Shown here one piece after another: positions 1-8,532 of a stretch of DNA of 64,000 nt. How positions within the stretch are numbered: position 1 is the stretch's first letter; every line of letters starts with the position of its first letter. Source of the DNA: Spirochaetia bacterium (lineage in GTDB: Bacteria; Spirochaetota; Spirochaetia; Sphaerochaetales; Sphaerochaetaceae). Below the pieces are notes generated by a model. It was not told the origin of the DNA. It did no database searches and was given only the letters and a program-made list of their open reading frames with translations. The DNA lies in NCBI GenBank assembly GCA_022482625.1, contig JAKVOU010000001.1, forward strand, positions 2,404,784-2,468,783, written 5' to 3'. A program made the position numbers and the translations under genes.

Positions 1-342
1 AATATTGATACTGCTTATAGTATTTCAGCTACGACTCCTCATAAGGATGCATGCCTTAAGTTCCTTACATTCCTTTCTGAGACTAATAATGCACAATTAT
101 ATGCAGATGAAGAAAAAACTCCGAATATTATCAAAGGTGTCAATTATAATGTAGTTCCTTTTAAATCAATTGTAGATAATTATCTTAATAAGGGAAAAAT
201 ATTCCTCACCCCTGTCAATATTTGGCCTAACGGATTGCGTGATCAACTGAAGGTCCCTGCACAACAACTGTACATAGATAAAAATGTTGATGCATTCCTT
301 GCTTCTTGTGGTAAGATCATTAAAGATTACTATAATAAATAG
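1..342 (+). CDS. ABC transporter extracellular solute-binding protein, C-terminal part (5' end outside window)
   Basis: Frame 1 is open from the first base to a TAG at 340-342, giving the last 113 residues of a protein. No conserved motif is diagnostic in this piece. The residues resemble the C-terminal lobe of family 1 sugar-binding proteins (a 'ACLKFLTFLSE' helix and a final 'FLASCGKIIKDYYNK' helix). The two genes that follow are MalF/MalG-type permeases in the same direction, which supports a binding protein of a carbohydrate-type (CUT1) importer. Low GC matches the following permeases. The substrate cannot be told. Confidence 0.75.
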   Translation, partial: NIDTAYSISATTPHKDACLKFLTFLSETNNAQLYADEEKTPNIIKGVNYNVVPFKSIVDNYLNKGKIFLTPVNIWPNGLRDQLKVPAQQLYIDKNVDAFLASCGKIIKDYYNK

Positions 343-363
343 AGTAGGATGAGAGAGTTTCGT

Positions 364-390
364 AGTAGGCAACATAGGCTGTTGTCTACT
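364..390 (+). other. Intercistronic stem-loop between binding protein and permease genes
   Basis: An 11-bp stem (AGTAGGCAACA / TGTTGTCTACT, one G-T pair) closes a 5-nt loop. It has no T-tract, so it is probably not a full terminator. Hairpins in this position commonly protect the upstream binding-protein message and lower permease expression; that role is inferred. Confidence 0.5.
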
Positions 391-432
391 GGAAGCTCTT
401 GAGAAACGTCGAGAATATCCAAGGAGCAACTG

Positions 433-1329
433 ATGGCACGACATGATAATATTCAAATTCATTCGTTTTGGACGAAATCTCGTACATTTATTTTCTTTAT
501 GATACCGGGATTATTTTTTTATACATTTTTTTCTATTTTTCCTATTTTGATGGGTATAAGATATAGCTTTACAGACTGGAATGGGTTTAGCCCTCATTTC
601 AATAATGTGTTTTTTGCAAATTATATGAAGATATTTCATGATGATACTTTTCTCAATGCAATGAGCTTTACTTTTAGATATGCATTTGCTTTGTTAGTTA
701 CAGGGACTGCATTGAGCCTGTTCGTTGCCATTGCCTTAGACAACAAAGGGAAGTCAATTACTTTTTTCCGAGCATTGTACTTTTTCCCTGCAGTTTTAAG
801 TATGCTTACACTTGGACTCATTTTTAACCAGATTTATTATAGAGCTCTTCCAATACTTGCGGATGCGACTGGCTTAGTTTTTCTCAAAGGTGTGCTTTCA
901 ACTCCGAGCAAAGCTTTTTGGGGGGTGCTTTTTGTACATATTTGGCAATCTATTCCTATTCCAACGATTCTTTTTCTTGCTGGTTTGCAAACTATACCAA
1001 TGGAACAAATTGAAGCTGCAAGCATTGAGGGAGCAAATAGTTGGCAATGTTTCTGGAAAGTAAAATTACCTTTTCTTTATCCAACATTGACAATTGTTTT
1101 AGTATTGTTTTTAAAAAGTGGTTTGTTGGTTTTTGATAATATCATGGCAATGACAGGAGGTGGACCTGCCGGTTCGACAATTAGTCTTGCATATGTTATA
1201 TATCTTCATGGTTTTACTGAAACAAAATTCAGTTATAGTATCGCTGAAGCAATTTTTGTCGGATTGATTATCTGTGTAATATCGGCTTTACAGATTTCCT
1301 ATAGCAACAGAAAAAAGGTTGTATTATGA
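433..1329 (+). CDS. ABC sugar transporter permease, MalF/UgpA-like
   Basis: This 298-residue inner-membrane protein has six hydrophobic segments, the first at about residues 17-40. The cytoplasmic 'EAA' loop near residue 195 ('EQIEAASIEGANSWQCFWKVKLP') docks the ATPase in this family. Length fits CUT1 permeases of the MalF/UgpA branch. The start is preceded by AAGGAG at good spacing. The last four bases overlap the start of the second permease, so the two are translationally coupled. No ATPase gene is in the operon; many bacteria use one shared MsmK/UgpC-type ATPase for such importers. Substrate unknown. Confidence 0.9.
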   Translation: MARHDNIQIHSFWTKSRTFIFFMIPGLFFYTFFSIFPILMGIRYSFTDWNGFSPHFNNVFFANYMKIFHDDTFLNAMSFTFRYAFALLVTGTALSLFVAIALDNKGKSITFFRALYFFPAVLSMLTLGLIFNQIYYRALPILADATGLVFLKGVLSTPSKAFWGVLFVHIWQSIPIPTILFLAGLQTIPMEQIEAASIEGANSWQCFWKVKLPFLYPTLTIVLVLFLKSGLLVFDNIMAMTGGGPAGSTISLAYVIYLHGFTETKFSYSIAEAIFVGLIICVISALQISYSNRKKVVL

Positions 1330-1645
1330 ACAGAAGAAATAATAAAGTAACAGGAATTGTCAGATATTCATTTCTTGTCTGCGGCGGAATATTGATTGTA
1401 CTTCCGATTTACCTGACATTTATCATTCCATTTAAGACGGTTGCAGAAAGTGCTGCAAATTTTTTTGCTTTTCCTAAGACTTTTTACTTGGAAAATTTCA
1501 AGCAAATAATAAGTTCTCCTAAATACTATGTTGCATTTGTCAATACAATTTATGTAACAGTAGGTACATTGTTGGTTGGCTTACTTGTTATGCCAATGAT
1601 GAGTTATGCAATTTCAAGATCAATGCCAAAAAATAAAATATATAA
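1326..1645 (+). pseudogene. 5' part of MalG/UgpE-like ABC permease, split by an IS
   Basis: The reading frame starts with an ATG overlapping the previous stop (ATGA) and encodes the first two membrane segments of a MalG-like permease up to 'SRSMPKNKIYK'. At 1646 an insertion sequence begins and the frame then runs to a stop inside it (about 1677). Removing 1646-3266 plus one copy of the ATAA duplication restores an uninterrupted frame reading 'KNKIYKYLYFFLLAGIFVP', as expected for this family. The gene was therefore intact until a precise insertion. The importer is probably inactive in this strain unless the element excises. Confidence 0.9.
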
Positions 1646-3266
1646 GAGGTTTTTGCAAAACTCACGAATGCCTGAATAAATATTCACGGATGATGCATAT
1701 CCATGCAGAAGCCATGCCTGACAGCTGCAGGGGATGGAAACCGGCCGCATCACGTAGCCTTCATGGCCTGCCGCAGGCCTGCGCGCACACGCAGGACGGA
1801 CGCCCTCCCGGGTGCCTGCACTCTGCCATCATTTCCATTCCTTCCTGCTATGCGCTCTTCTTCCTTGCCGCCTGCTGCCGTGCTTCCAGCACCTTGCCCA
1901 TCCGCTTGACGGTCAGCAGCAGCACCGCAAGCCGCAGGTCGAAACGTGCCCTCGGCCCCCGGCCGTACAGCGCCTTCGGCAGGAAACACTCCTTCAGCTC
2001 GCTGTTGGTACGCTCCACCGTGGTCCGTGCCCGGTACCTGGCGCGTCCCGCAGGGTCCATCTCCTCCTTGGCCCCGTTGCGGTCGGCCTTGAAGTCGATG
2101 AGCGGCACCCTGCCCATGGCAAGCACCCTGTCCCTGATCGCCCCGCTGCTGTAGCCACCGTCCATGAGGGCATACAGCCAGGTGCACCGCCCTGCGGCGA
2201 TGCGCAGCAGGGGGATCGCCGGCTGCGTGTCATGCACGCACGCCCCCGTCACCGCACTGGCCACCGGGATGCCGCTGTCGTCCACTGCCAGGTGTACCTT
2301 GTAGCCCACGCGCCACTGCATGTGCCCCCTGCTGTTCCGCTTCCCCGTGACCGTGCACCGCTGTTCCAGCGTGGCCAGGTAGGCATGGGGGTCCCCGCTG
2401 TCGCGCAGCTGCACCAGGCGTGCCTCCTGCCCCTTCCTTTCCTGCACCGCCTTCTCCTCTGCGCTGCCGGCCTTCGGGCGGCCCCTCCGGCCCTTCTGCC
2501 GCTTCGCCCTCACCGCAGGCTTCTCCCGTGCATCCACGGGCGTGCTGTCAAGGCTCAGGTGGCACACCGTCCTGCCTGCATAGAACTGCCTGCACAGCCG
2601 GTCATGGATCCCCCGGAAGTCCATCTCCTCCAGCAGCCGTGACGTCCGCCTGCTCACCGACGACGGGCTGGGTACCCGCCCCAGCTGTGTCACCGTCCTC
2701 AGGTTCGGGCTCGACTGCAGCAGGGCAACCGCAGCCGTGACGGTGTCCAGGCGGAAGAAGAGCAGCACCGCACGCACCGCCAGTATGTCCATCAGGCTGT
2801 AGCCCCTGCGCCCGGTACGCCCTCCCGCAGGCCGTGAAAGCCGCGTGGGGACCAGGGCAACCAGTGCCTGCCAGTAGCGCAGGAACTCCACCTCCTTCGG
2901 GGTGGGCTCAAGGAAGAAGCAGCCGCACAGGTCCTGCCGGTCGAAGAGGAGGGGTTGCAGTGAAAGGCGGTTCGGTGTACTATCCATGGTAAAGGCTCCT
3001 TTTATTCTTTTTTACAATCAAAGTATATCAAAAGCGAGCCTTTTTTCATACCCTAAAAAGAATTGTTTTTCAAGAAAAAGATGACGGTACACCTGTCCTT
3101 TGCCGTACGGGGCGGGGCTGTCCTCCCGGCACCATGGCATGCCGGTGCAGCCTTCCCCTCAGTTTCTCCCCTTTCTTTCCCTTCCGGGCACAGGCCGGGA
3201 ATCCTGCTGAGAAAACTGCATATTTATGCACACTGACCCATCAGTTTCGAGTTTTGCAAAAACCTC
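1646..3266. mobile_element. Insertion sequence, IS4/IS5-superfamily DDE type, 1621 bp
   Basis: Perfect 18-bp terminal inverted repeats (GAGGTTTTTGCAAAACTC at 1646-1663 and its complement at 3249-3266) enclose one transposase gene on the minus strand. The direct repeat ATAA flanks the element (1642-1645 and 3267-3270). The interior is much richer in GC than the interrupted operon, pointing to a donor of different composition. The terminal repeat itself has a palindromic TTTTGCAAAA core. The exact IS family is not assigned. Confidence 0.93.
1848..2987 (-). CDS. DDE transposase of the 1646-3266 insertion sequence
   Basis: 379 residues. An N-terminal helical region (about 60-130) precedes a DDE_Tnp_1-like catalytic core: first Asp in 'LSLDSTPVDA' (about residue 147), second in 'ALMDGGYSS' (about 276), and a C-terminal 'RARTTVERTNSELK' block (about 320-332) matching the Y-R-E-K signature region of the IS4/IS5 superfamily. 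A lysine/arginine-rich insert (about 155-190) lies between the first two Asp residues. AAAGGAG precedes the ATG. The frame is intact, so the element may be active. Confidence 0.88.
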   Translation of the reverse strand: MDSTPNRLSLQPLLFDRQDLCGCFFLEPTPKEVEFLRYWQALVALVPTRLSRPAGGRTGRRGYSLMDILAVRAVLLFFRLDTVTAAVALLQSSPNLRTVTQLGRVPSPSSVSRRTSRLLEEMDFRGIHDRLCRQFYAGRTVCHLSLDSTPVDAREKPAVRAKRQKGRRGRPKAGSAEEKAVQERKGQEARLVQLRDSGDPHAYLATLEQRCTVTGKRNSRGHMQWRVGYKVHLAVDDSGIPVASAVTGACVHDTQPAIPLLRIAAGRCTWLYALMDGGYSSGAIRDRVLAMGRVPLIDFKADRNGAKEEMDPAGRARYRARTTVERTNSELKECFLPKALYGRGPRARFDLRLAVLLLTVKRMGKVLEARQQAARKKSA

Positions 3267-3790
3267 ATAAATATTTATATTTTTTTCTACTTGCAGGTAT
3301 ATTTGTTCCGTTTCAAGTTAAAATGATGCCACTAGTCATTTTGATGAGTAGACTAAAAATGATGAATACTACAGGATTGATATTGTTAGCAATTGGAAGT
3401 TCAACTTGCGAGGCGGTGTTCCTTTATGTTGGCTTTCTTGATTCGATTCCTAGGAGTATGGAAGATGCAGCTTGTATTGATGGTGCGACTACTGCACAGA
3501 CATTTCGACTTATTATCTTTCCATTAATGCGTCCTATCATAGCAACTGTGTTAATTAAGAATGGATTATGGATGTGGAATGATTTTATGATGCCCTTAAT
3601 TATTCTTAATAGAACATGGAAAAATTGGACATTAACACTTTATCAATATAATTTTCAATCAAAATATACAACAAATTATGCTTTGGCTTTTGCAGCATTT
3701 GTTATTTCTATGTTACCGATTATGATATTTTATGTGTTTATGCAAAAAGATATTATTGGTGGTTTGACAAATGGTGCTGTGAAGGACTGA
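3267..3790 (+). pseudogene. 3' part of MalG/UgpE-like ABC permease
   Basis: The frame continues directly from the target duplication and encodes the last four membrane segments, including the EAA loop 'MEDAACIDGATTAQTFRLIIFPLM' and the usual C-terminal 'IIGGLTNGAVKD' end of MalG-type permeases. It has no start codon or ribosome site of its own; any start within the IS would be accidental. Together with 1326-1645 it makes one full-length permease. Confidence 0.9.
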
Positions 3791-3813
3791 TGGAAATTAG
3801 GAGAAATTGATTT

Positions 3814-4635
3814 ATGAAAATTCAATATTTAGGAACTGCTGCAGCTGAAGGAATTCCTGCAGTGTTTTGTAACTGCGATTTATGCCGTAAAGCACGAATT
3901 GCCGGTGGGAAAAACTTACGGACTAGATCCCAGGCACTCATTGATGGGAAACTATTAATTGATTATCCACCTGATAGTTACACACATATGCAGTCTTATA
4001 AGCTAAATTTTGCCACTATTTCATCTATTATTGTAACTCATTCACATCAGGACCATTTTTATCCTTGGGATTTTATTTTTAGATCTTCTCCTTATGGATT
4101 CAATTATGCGGGAAAATTAACAGTATATGGGAACGATAAAGTTACAAAGAAAGGACAGGAATTAATTGCTCAACATTTTTTGCAGGATAAAAACGCTGTA
4201 GAATTTCAGTATCTAGAACCTTTCAAACCATTTGAGGTTGAGGGGATTACAGTTACAGCATTGTTGGCTACTCATGATCCAAACGAACATTGCTATATTT
4301 ATCTATTAGAGAAAGAGGGAAAAAGATTGGTCTATGCCCATGATACAGGTTTTTTCCCTGAAGTTACCTTCTCATACCTTTATGGTAAACACTGCAACTT
4401 ACTCAGTCTCGATTGTACGATGGGGAGGCTTAATGATGGACATTATCATATGGGTCTTTCAGACGATATATCTTTGGTAGAAAAGCTGACAGATATGGGA
4501 TGTTGCTGTTCTGATACAACTGTAGTACTTAACCATTTTTCCCACAATGGTGGATTACTTTATGAGGAACTTAATCAATTAGTTGCTTCTCGCGGATATA
4601 CTGTTGCCTATGATGGACTTGAGATTGAAGTCTAG
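3814..4635 (+). CDS. MBL-fold metallo-hydrolase, PhnP-like
   Basis: 273 residues with the beta-lactamase-fold metal site 'THSHQDH' (about residues 72-78), a later 'HDTG' motif and a C-terminal 'NHFSHN'. The N-terminal 'CNCDLCRKAR' resembles the structural zinc-binding Cys cluster of PhnP (phosphoribosyl cyclic phosphodiesterase) and its relatives. It follows the sugar-type permease by 23 bp with AGGAG upstream, so it is probably the last gene of that importer operon. A phosphodiesterase acting on an imported phospho-ester is plausible, but the substrate is unknown. Confidence 0.85.
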   Translation: MKIQYLGTAAAEGIPAVFCNCDLCRKARIAGGKNLRTRSQALIDGKLLIDYPPDSYTHMQSYKLNFATISSIIVTHSHQDHFYPWDFIFRSSPYGFNYAGKLTVYGNDKVTKKGQELIAQHFLQDKNAVEFQYLEPFKPFEVEGITVTALLATHDPNEHCYIYLLEKEGKRLVYAHDTGFFPEVTFSYLYGKHCNLLSLDCTMGRLNDGHYHMGLSDDISLVEKLTDMGCCCSDTTVVLNHFSHNGGLLYEELNQLVASRGYTVAYDGLEIEV

Positions 4636-4729
4636 GGTATGGGTGTAGTTGTCAACAATTTTCTAAATCCGTAATAGATTTTTCTAGATGGATAATTATG
4701 CAAAATTAGCCTGAATACCTTTACATTAC

Positions 4730-5266
4730 TTGTGTCTTGCTTTTGTCATAATGTTGACCAGGCTCTGTTCCGTTACTATCAATACCGTATTCGACAACCA
4801 CAAGCTGCCTGTTTCCACTGTCAAGAAGATTTTTCATCATACCGCGTACAAGAAGACCGAGGCTACGTTTGCCATCCATATCGTACATGGAGCCAGCCTG
4901 TACCACGACAAGGACAGAGCACACGGCATATTGATAAGGAAGCTCGGCCTGGAAGACCATGCATTCAATTCATGTGACCTCAAGGGAATGCCTGACAGTG
5001 AGAACCCATTGGATCCGATAAATCGGAAATGCTTCTATCTCCAGTGGTTTCTGCATGCCCATTCCGGTTTCAACAGGCAAAATATCTCCGGTTACCTCAA
5101 CCTGTTCTCTTTCATCAACAGCAAACCCATGGATCTGTACATGAAGGTCGAAACGCTGCTGACCTGTGCATTGACTGATACAAATATCGTCAAATACCGC
5201 GACTTGTTCTGCCAAAGTAGTTCAGATGCCGACTGGAAGCAATATTTACCAATTCTCTGCAAATGA
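4730..5266 (+). pseudogene. Degenerate transposase relic
   Basis: A 178-codon open frame with no ribosome site. Its segments resemble pieces of transposases: 'TVFDNHKLPVS' near the N-terminus and 'HSGFNRQNISGYLNLFSFI' near the C-terminus, the latter like the tail of IS1595/ISXO2-like proteins. The middle does not follow a known domain and the catalytic region appears missing, so this is likely a decayed copy with internal deletions. No terminal repeats were found. A short unrelated ORF is the alternative. Confidence 0.4.
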
Positions 5267-5805
5267 TGATTCTTGATTTTTGTCAGAGTTACGAAGCACT
5301 GAGCACATGATACCTAGCTAAGTTTAGGGAATTGTCGATGGCTTCCTCATGATACTTGCCTTAAGCTATATTAATCTGCTATTACATACTAGTCATGTAA
5401 TACAATTATTTGCAATATAATAAAATAGTATATCTATAGCTTGATATTTAAAACTGTCGTCAAGTTACAAGGGAATGTATGCATTTGCATCTGTATAAGC
5501 TAATGTCTGTTGCTATATTCGATTGCAATGGAAGTATCCTTGCCTGACAAGTCAAGAAATAAGCACATTTTTGAGATGAAATGCTTTCTTTTTTGATATT
5601 TTTAGCTCTTTCATTGATAAAAGTTGCAACTATTTGGATTTTTATCCATAATCTTTCCTAATATAAATGAAACGGATGTAGATATCTATGCTGAAGGATT
5701 TGGCAGATGCAACGACTGAACACCAACCTTTTAATCTTTAGGTAACCAATGTCAAGGATGTAATCAGGAAAGGATTTCTGCCTCTTGTAGTTTCAAAGGG
5801 AAAAA
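5267..5805. other. Intergenic region upstream of polyamine-type ABC operon
   Basis: 539 AT-rich bases with no credible gene. It holds one good promoter candidate (5624-5652) and a palindrome overlapping its -10. The 150 bases before the next start show no clear hairpin or riboswitch fold. Confidence 0.6.
5624..5652 (+). promoter_or_regulatory. Candidate sigma-70 promoter for the PotBCAD-like operon, with overlapping palindrome
   Basis: TTGCAA, 17-bp spacer, CATAAT. The spacer and -10 contain the inverted repeat TGGAT-N4-ATCCA (5635-5648), a plausible repressor site. The implied leader is about 150 nt. Confidence 0.5.
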
Positions 5806-6645
5806 ATGAATAAGAAGAAAGAATTTTTCTATTTGGTATTTCCGATTGTATTGGTATTGCTGGTTCTGTTCGTCGTACCGATGATATTTATATTGGTTAC
5901 CTCTCTGAAAAACGGAGGTATCGAAAATTATATCAAGTTTTTCTCTGATCCCTTTTATTTGAAAATACTTTTGAATACGATCAGGATTTCTCTTATTACG
6001 ACCCTTGTTTGTCTGTTGGTCGGTTATCCTGTGGCTTACTTTGTCGCACGGACGGAATCAAAGGTGAAGAATATCATCATGATTGTCATTCTCTTCCCAT
6101 TTCTTGTTTCATCTGTAGTCCGTTCATATGGATGGATGGTTATACTTGGGAAAAAAGGATTGCTTAATCAATTTCTGTTGTCTGTAGGCCTTATCCATGA
6201 ACCGCTCAAGATTATGTATACCTCTACAGCTGTCATCATCGGTCTTGTACATCTCTTGCTTCCGTATATGATATTTTCTTTGGCTGGCATCATCCAAGGG
6301 ATTGACAGGAACCTTGAAGATGCTTCACAAAGCTTGGGAGGTAACCATGCGAAGACTTTTTTCAAAGTGTTGCTTCCTTTGTCTTCTCCTGGCATACTTT
6401 CGGGCTCTATCTTGGTGTTTACGCTGAGTATGACGAGTTATGTTACCCCACGATTGCTTGGCGGTGCAACTTTTCTTATGGTCGGAACGATGGTGTTCCA
6501 GGAAGTAAGTATCAATTTCAATTGGGGGATGGCATCTGCCATCAGTTATGTGCTGCTCTTTTTCATATTGATTTTCTTGATTTTCTTCAATCAATTGGAA
6601 GCTAGGGTCAACAGAAGAATAGGAGAAGATGGATATGCGCAATAA
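5806..6645 (+). CDS. ABC transporter permease, PotB-like (spermidine/putrescine type)
   Basis: 279 residues, six membrane segments, with an EAA-type loop near residue 170 ('LEDASQSLGGNHAKTFFKVLLP'). Length and order (permease, permease, ATPase, binding protein) match PotB of polyamine importers, though iron(III)- and thiamine-type systems are related. AAAGGG precedes the ATG. The end overlaps the next gene, as usual in these operons. Inner membrane; forms a heterodimer with the following permease. Confidence 0.9.
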   Translation: MNKKKEFFYLVFPIVLVLLVLFVVPMIFILVTSLKNGGIENYIKFFSDPFYLKILLNTIRISLITTLVCLLVGYPVAYFVARTESKVKNIIMIVILFPFLVSSVVRSYGWMVILGKKGLLNQFLLSVGLIHEPLKIMYTSTAVIIGLVHLLLPYMIFSLAGIIQGIDRNLEDASQSLGGNHAKTFFKVLLPLSSPGILSGSILVFTLSMTSYVTPRLLGGATFLMVGTMVFQEVSINFNWGMASAISYVLLFFILIFLIFFNQLEARVNRRIGEDGYAQ

Positions 6646-7432
6646 TGGTGGACCTGGCCTTTTCACAAAGATATTTTCAATTGCGGCGATTATATTCCTG
6701 ATTGCCCCGCTTTTGGTAATTGTATTGGCTTCGTTCAGCCCGACGGCCTTGGTAACTTTCCCTCCCAGGGGATTTTCCCTGGCTTGGTACAGAAACATAA
6801 TTTCATCCTCAGGGAACTTTATCAGCGGACTTGCCGATAGCTTGGAGGTCGGTATTGCGGCAACTGCAATTGATATGCTTATTGCGGTGCCGGCAGCCTT
6901 GGCCGTGACACGGTATCGGGTGAAACTGCAGAAACCCTTGGTAGTTTTCTTTGCCTCTCCGATGTATATTCCTTCAATTACATTTGCTCTGGTTCTGTTG
7001 CAGCTTTTTGCCATGATGGGAAGGGTTCCGGCTATAATCAGAATTTTTGTTGGGCATCTTATCATCATCATGCCGTATATCTTCAGAAATACCTATTCCA
7101 TGCTGACGACCTATGATTGGACGCTTGAGGAAGCTGCGGCATCGTTAGGTGCCAGTCCTCACCGTACTACTTTTGATATCACGCTTCCCTTGATAAAGTC
7201 AGGAATTGTATCGGGAGCAATTCTTTCGTTTTTATATTCTTTTGACGAAGCTGTCCTAGCGAGCATGCTGAATTCGCCGAAGTTTATTACCTTGCCTGTC
7301 AGGATCATGAACTATATGGAATTTGCCTTTGACCCGACATTGGCTGCAATATCGACCCTGCTTATTCTTTTTTCTTTGGTGATAGTAGCTATCATAGAAA
7401 AAGTGGTAGGGCTTAATATGTTCCTAAAGTGA
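6629..7432 (+). CDS. ABC transporter permease, PotC-like
   Basis: 267 residues, six membrane segments and the EAA loop 'LEEAAASLGASPHRTTFDITLP' near residue 175. The start overlaps the previous gene by 17 bp; a second ATG at 6635 has better spacing from AGGAG and may be the true start. Paired with the upstream PotB-like permease and followed 15 bp later by the ATPase. Confidence 0.9.
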   Translation: MDMRNNGGPGLFTKIFSIAAIIFLIAPLLVIVLASFSPTALVTFPPRGFSLAWYRNIISSSGNFISGLADSLEVGIAATAIDMLIAVPAALAVTRYRVKLQKPLVVFFASPMYIPSITFALVLLQLFAMMGRVPAIIRIFVGHLIIIMPYIFRNTYSMLTTYDWTLEEAAASLGASPHRTTFDITLPLIKSGIVSGAILSFLYSFDEAVLASMLNSPKFITLPVRIMNYMEFAFDPTLAAISTLLILFSLVIVAIIEKVVGLNMFLK

Positions 7433-7447
7433 CGTAGGAGAGAACAG

Positions 7448-8518
7448 ATGGCATTACTTGAACTTGAAGGTATTACGAAAAATTATGGTTCGCTGACGGC
7501 CGTGGATAAATTGAATCTTGTTGTCAAAGATGGCGAGATGATTGCATTGCTGGGGGAAAGCGGTTGTGGCAAGACAACTACATTGAGGATGGTTGCCGGT
7601 TTTATCCAACCTGATGAAGGTGTGATAAAAGTAGATGGCCATGTGGTCAATGACATTCCTGCCTATAAGAGGAATATAGGTATATTTTTCCAGAACTATG
7701 CATTGTTTCCCCATATGACCGCCTTTGAAAACATTGCCTATGGCTTGAAAATTAAAAAGATGGATAAGGTAGCAATAGAGAAAGAAGTCGCAGGGATGAT
7801 GAAGCTGGTTGGACTTGAGGGGCTTGGCTGCCGTTATCCCAAGCAACTTTCCGGCGGGCAGCAGCAACGTGTTGCTTTGGCAAGGTCTCTTGTGGTCAAG
7901 CCTTCGATATTGCTTCTTGATGAACCTCTTTCCAATCTGGATGCAAAGCTTAGGGTAAACATGCAGACCGAAATCAAAAGGATCCAACGGTTGCTTGGGA
8001 TTACTACAATAATTGTTACCCATGACCAGCAGGAAGCCATTTCCCTTGCTGATAAAGTAGTTGTCATGCGAAAGGGAAAAATTATACAGGAAAACCTGCC
8101 ACGTGAAGTATACGAAAAACCTACCAATCCTTTTGTAGCTGATTTTATGGGCTTCGAAAATTTTATTCCTGTAAGGATCGGCAGGATTGACAACAATGTT
8201 GTTGCAGTGGAAATACACAATCTTGAGAAATCGATAGATATTGACAGGTGTCAATGTTTTGATGTCAGGGAGGGGGAGGACGCCTATATGGCCGTCCGGC
8301 CTGAGAAGATTCGTCTTGTCAGCCCATCTGCAGAACATGCAGTCGTGGGAACCGTAGGAAACATAATCTACAAAGGCAACTATTATCACGTAGAAGTCGA
8401 GGGAATCTTCAGCAAGCCGATTATACTTCATGTCAATGAGTTCAATGGAAAGACAGGTGATAGGACAGGTGTTTTGTTGGTCTCAGATGAACTGAGGATA
8501 TATAAAAAATTCCAATAG
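7448..8518 (+). CDS. ABC transporter ATP-binding protein, PotA-like
   Basis: 356 residues. The N-terminal nucleotide-binding domain has Walker A 'GESGCGKTT' (about 36-44), Q-loop 'FFQNYALFPHM', signature 'LSGGQQQR' (about 135-142), Walker B 'ILLLDEPLSNLD' and switch 'VTHD'. The C-terminal about 110 residues are a TOBE-type regulatory domain ('YMAVRPEKIRLV'), as in PotA/FbpC/MalK. It energises the two preceding permeases at the inner face of the membrane. RBS AGGAG is well placed. Confidence 0.94.
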   Translation: MALLELEGITKNYGSLTAVDKLNLVVKDGEMIALLGESGCGKTTTLRMVAGFIQPDEGVIKVDGHVVNDIPAYKRNIGIFFQNYALFPHMTAFENIAYGLKIKKMDKVAIEKEVAGMMKLVGLEGLGCRYPKQLSGGQQQRVALARSLVVKPSILLLDEPLSNLDAKLRVNMQTEIKRIQRLLGITTIIVTHDQQEAISLADKVVVMRKGKIIQENLPREVYEKPTNPFVADFMGFENFIPVRIGRIDNNVVAVEIHNLEKSIDIDRCQCFDVREGEDAYMAVRPEKIRLVSPSAEHAVVGTVGNIIYKGNYYHVEVEGIFSKPIILHVNEFNGKTGDRTGVLLVSDELRIYKKFQ

Positions 8519-8532
8519 GAAGGAACGTACAA

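Noticed and set aside
1812-2642. 276-codon plus-strand frame within the first IS
   Set aside because: Shadow of the transposase; proline/histidine-rich composition typical of an antisense GC-rich frame.
4732-4977. 81-codon plus-strand frame overlapping the transposase relic
   Set aside because: The alternative frame at 4730 holds the transposase-like residues; this one has none.
7454-8431. 325-codon minus-strand frame
   Set aside because: Antisense to the PotA-like gene, whose motifs are complete.
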